From positions 66,538 through 110,517 of the forward strand of contig NZ_JACYVH010000002.1 in NCBI RefSeq assembly GCF_014842255.1: a DNA stretch of 43,980 nt. The letters run 5' to 3'. Below the pieces are notes generated by a model. The model was not told the DNA's origin. It was given only the letters and a program-made list of their open reading frames with translations, and made no database searches. The DNA is from Frigoribacterium sp. CFBP 13712. Lineage in GTDB: Bacteria > Actinomycetota > Actinomycetes > Actinomycetales > Microbacteriaceae. Of this stretch, positions 42,890 through 43,980 are shown in pieces. Both the position numbers and the translations under genes were made by a program. Position 1 is the stretch's first letter. Each line of letters starts with the position of its first letter.

Positions 42890-43810
42890 TCAACCTCGAT
42901 CCACGCGTGGCGCGCGAGTGCCCTGCATCATCGACTCGAAGGCGGCCCGTCGCCAGACCCGGTCCCAGGTGGGGCGGCGGAAGTCGAAACCCTGCTCTCG
43001 GAGATCGTCTTCACGCTGCTTCTCCCTCCACAGCTCGTCTCCGGTCAGGAGTCCGGCCACGGGACCGTACTTGAACCGGCCGTCCGCCTCCACGACGAGT
43101 CGCTGGTCGTCGAAGAGGCAGTCGACGAAGGCGTTTCCGCCACGGAGGAGGGGCAGTCTCACCTGCTGTCTCGGTCGCACCCAGCCGCCTTCGAAGAGCC
43201 GGACTTGGAGAATCGACTCGAGGGGAGACTCCGACAGCGGGGTCGCCAGGTCGAGTCCTGCCCCTGCGCGCCGCGCCGAAGGGTGCGTTCGTCGTGGTGC
43301 CCACTCGTCCCGCAACTCGTCGAGCGTGCAGCTCGCCGTGTGGAGCGAATGATCGAGCATCGGAACCGCCACCACCAGAGGGCTCGTGAGAGCGACGTCG
43401 ATGAGTGTGCGGGGCAGGGCCGTCACCTGGATGCCCATGATCTCGACCGTCGCGGGAAGGGAACCCGAACGATGGGCCCGGATGGACGCCTCCGATCTGC
43501 CGCCGCTCACGTCGGACCGGAGACTGTCGACGCGGGGCGGCAGCCCGCCGACGATCGGGAGGCCGTGCAGCAGAGCCGCCGTCAGATGACTCACCACCAG
43601 AGGTCTGGGTCGGGTGAGCGCGACTCCCCGGGTGCGGACCACCGCTCGCCCTCGGTCGTCGAGGAGGTTCCAGTCGTCCATCTCGACGAAGACGGCGGGT
43701 GCGATCCGGGCGAGACGACCGGACTCGACGAGGCGGTGCTGCGCGTTCCGATCGCAACCGCGTCTCGTGAGCTGTGCGGTCGTCAGGAGGGTTGTCGTGG
43801 CCGGGTCCAT
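42890..43810 (-). CDS. AbiEi-like winged-helix protein with DUF559-type domain
   Basis: A 306-residue protein. The N-terminal part (LLTTAQLTRRGCDRNAQHRLVESGRLARIAPAVFVE) resembles the winged-helix domain of AbiEi-family antitoxins, and the C-terminal part (NAFVDCLFDDQRLVVEADGRFKYG, KQREDDLREQGFDFRRPTWDRVW) resembles the DUF559/Vsr-like nuclease fold, where the V-D and E-x-D residues would bind metal. Such proteins are common and mostly single in actinobacteria; no AbiEii-type toxin gene is visible. Its codon use is slightly less GC3-biased than its neighbours. The start at 43810 (MDPATTTLL) is preferred over 43849. Function is unproven. Confidence 0.75.
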   Translation of the reverse strand: MDPATTTLLTTAQLTRRGCDRNAQHRLVESGRLARIAPAVFVEMDDWNLLDDRGRAVVRTRGVALTRPRPLVVSHLTAALLHGLPIVGGLPPRVDSLRSDVSGGRSEASIRAHRSGSLPATVEIMGIQVTALPRTLIDVALTSPLVVAVPMLDHSLHTASCTLDELRDEWAPRRTHPSARRAGAGLDLATPLSESPLESILQVRLFEGGWVRPRQQVRLPLLRGGNAFVDCLFDDQRLVVEADGRFKYGPVAGLLTGDELWREKQREDDLREQGFDFRRPTWDRVWRRAAFESMMQGTRAPRVDRG

Positions 43811-43980
43811 CACGGCACCGTGCCGCGCGCCGCCGATGCCGCGGGGCATCGGCGTGGGGTCCCGTGGACGGTTCTCCCGCCGAAGCCGCTGTGGAGGAAC
43901 GGACTCCAGCCCCCGTGCGGCCCTGTCCAGCCGAGCTCCTCACGGGGCCCGAGCCTGTCCATCGACACGGCTCGGCGGGT
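43811..43980. other. Window end, no gene recognised
   Basis: The last 170 bases hold the upstream region of the minus-strand gene and nothing I can assign. Confidence 0.4.

Noticed and set aside
42890-43810. Type IV AbiE toxin-antitoxin pair
   Set aside because: Only the AbiEi-like N-terminal domain is seen; there is no AbiEii toxin gene on either side within the window, and the C-terminal half looks like a DUF559-type domain.

Overview
The window looks like chromosome of a high-GC actinobacterium, most likely family Microbacteriaceae. Supporting signs are roughly 70% GC, G/C-ending codons, a class Ib nrdHIEF cluster under paired NrdR boxes, a prpDBC methylcitrate operon, an AztABCD-type zinc importer, and many genes whose -10 box lies only 6-8 bases before the start codon (leaderless mRNA). 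I see no rRNA or tRNA gene, no phage or plasmid genes, no transposase and no CRISPR array. Genus is inference.

Layout. 14-2085 (minus): aldo/keto reductase and MFS transporter. 2086-2415: control region of the ribonucleotide reductase cluster. 2416-6406 (plus): nrdH, nrdI, nrdE, nrdF, closed by two hairpins. 6536-7510: a polytopic membrane protein followed by a duplicated palindromic element. 7706-10020 (minus): an amidohydrolase and kynureninase, translationally coupled. 10183-15542: a zinc-uptake locus with aztA divergent from aztB, a first AztD-like lipoprotein, aztC and aztD, with one Zur-type box between the divergent promoters. 15662-17637: methyltransferase, FMN reductase, small unknown protein. 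17776-24982 (minus): GH51 arabinofuranosidase, an ABC sugar importer (two permeases and a binding protein), an SDR and a LacI-family regulator; a palindrome before the binding-protein gene is the likely LacI operator. 25086-28946 (minus): hrpA. 29122-34561 (plus): acyl-CoA ligase, then prpD-prpB-prpC. 34597-36624: DUF255/thioredoxin-fold protein. 36747-41833 (minus): acidic disordered protein, sulfurtransferase, CoA-binding protein, metY and a protein mannosyltransferase. 41880-42740: rsmI. 42890-43810 (minus): AbiEi-like/DUF559-like protein.

The most unusual feature is a short dispersed repeat, core AGGAGGCGCGG, often extended to GCCGAGGAGGCGCGGGTCG. By eye there are about thirty exact 11-base cores in 44 kb, on both strands. 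For a random sequence of this composition I estimate well under one. Copies occur singly, as head-to-head pairs that form terminator-like hairpins, as a four-unit tandem array at the end of the acyl-CoA ligase gene, and inside coding sequences in several reading frames, where they give linker peptides such as EEARV, TRASS, RGGAGR and QEARTG. This resembles a REP-like or otherwise propagating element. I know of no named family that matches, and I could not search. Two further structured repeats are a nested GAGACCCC/GGGGTCTC hairpin (two copies) and a 62-base duplicated palindrome after the membrane-protein gene.
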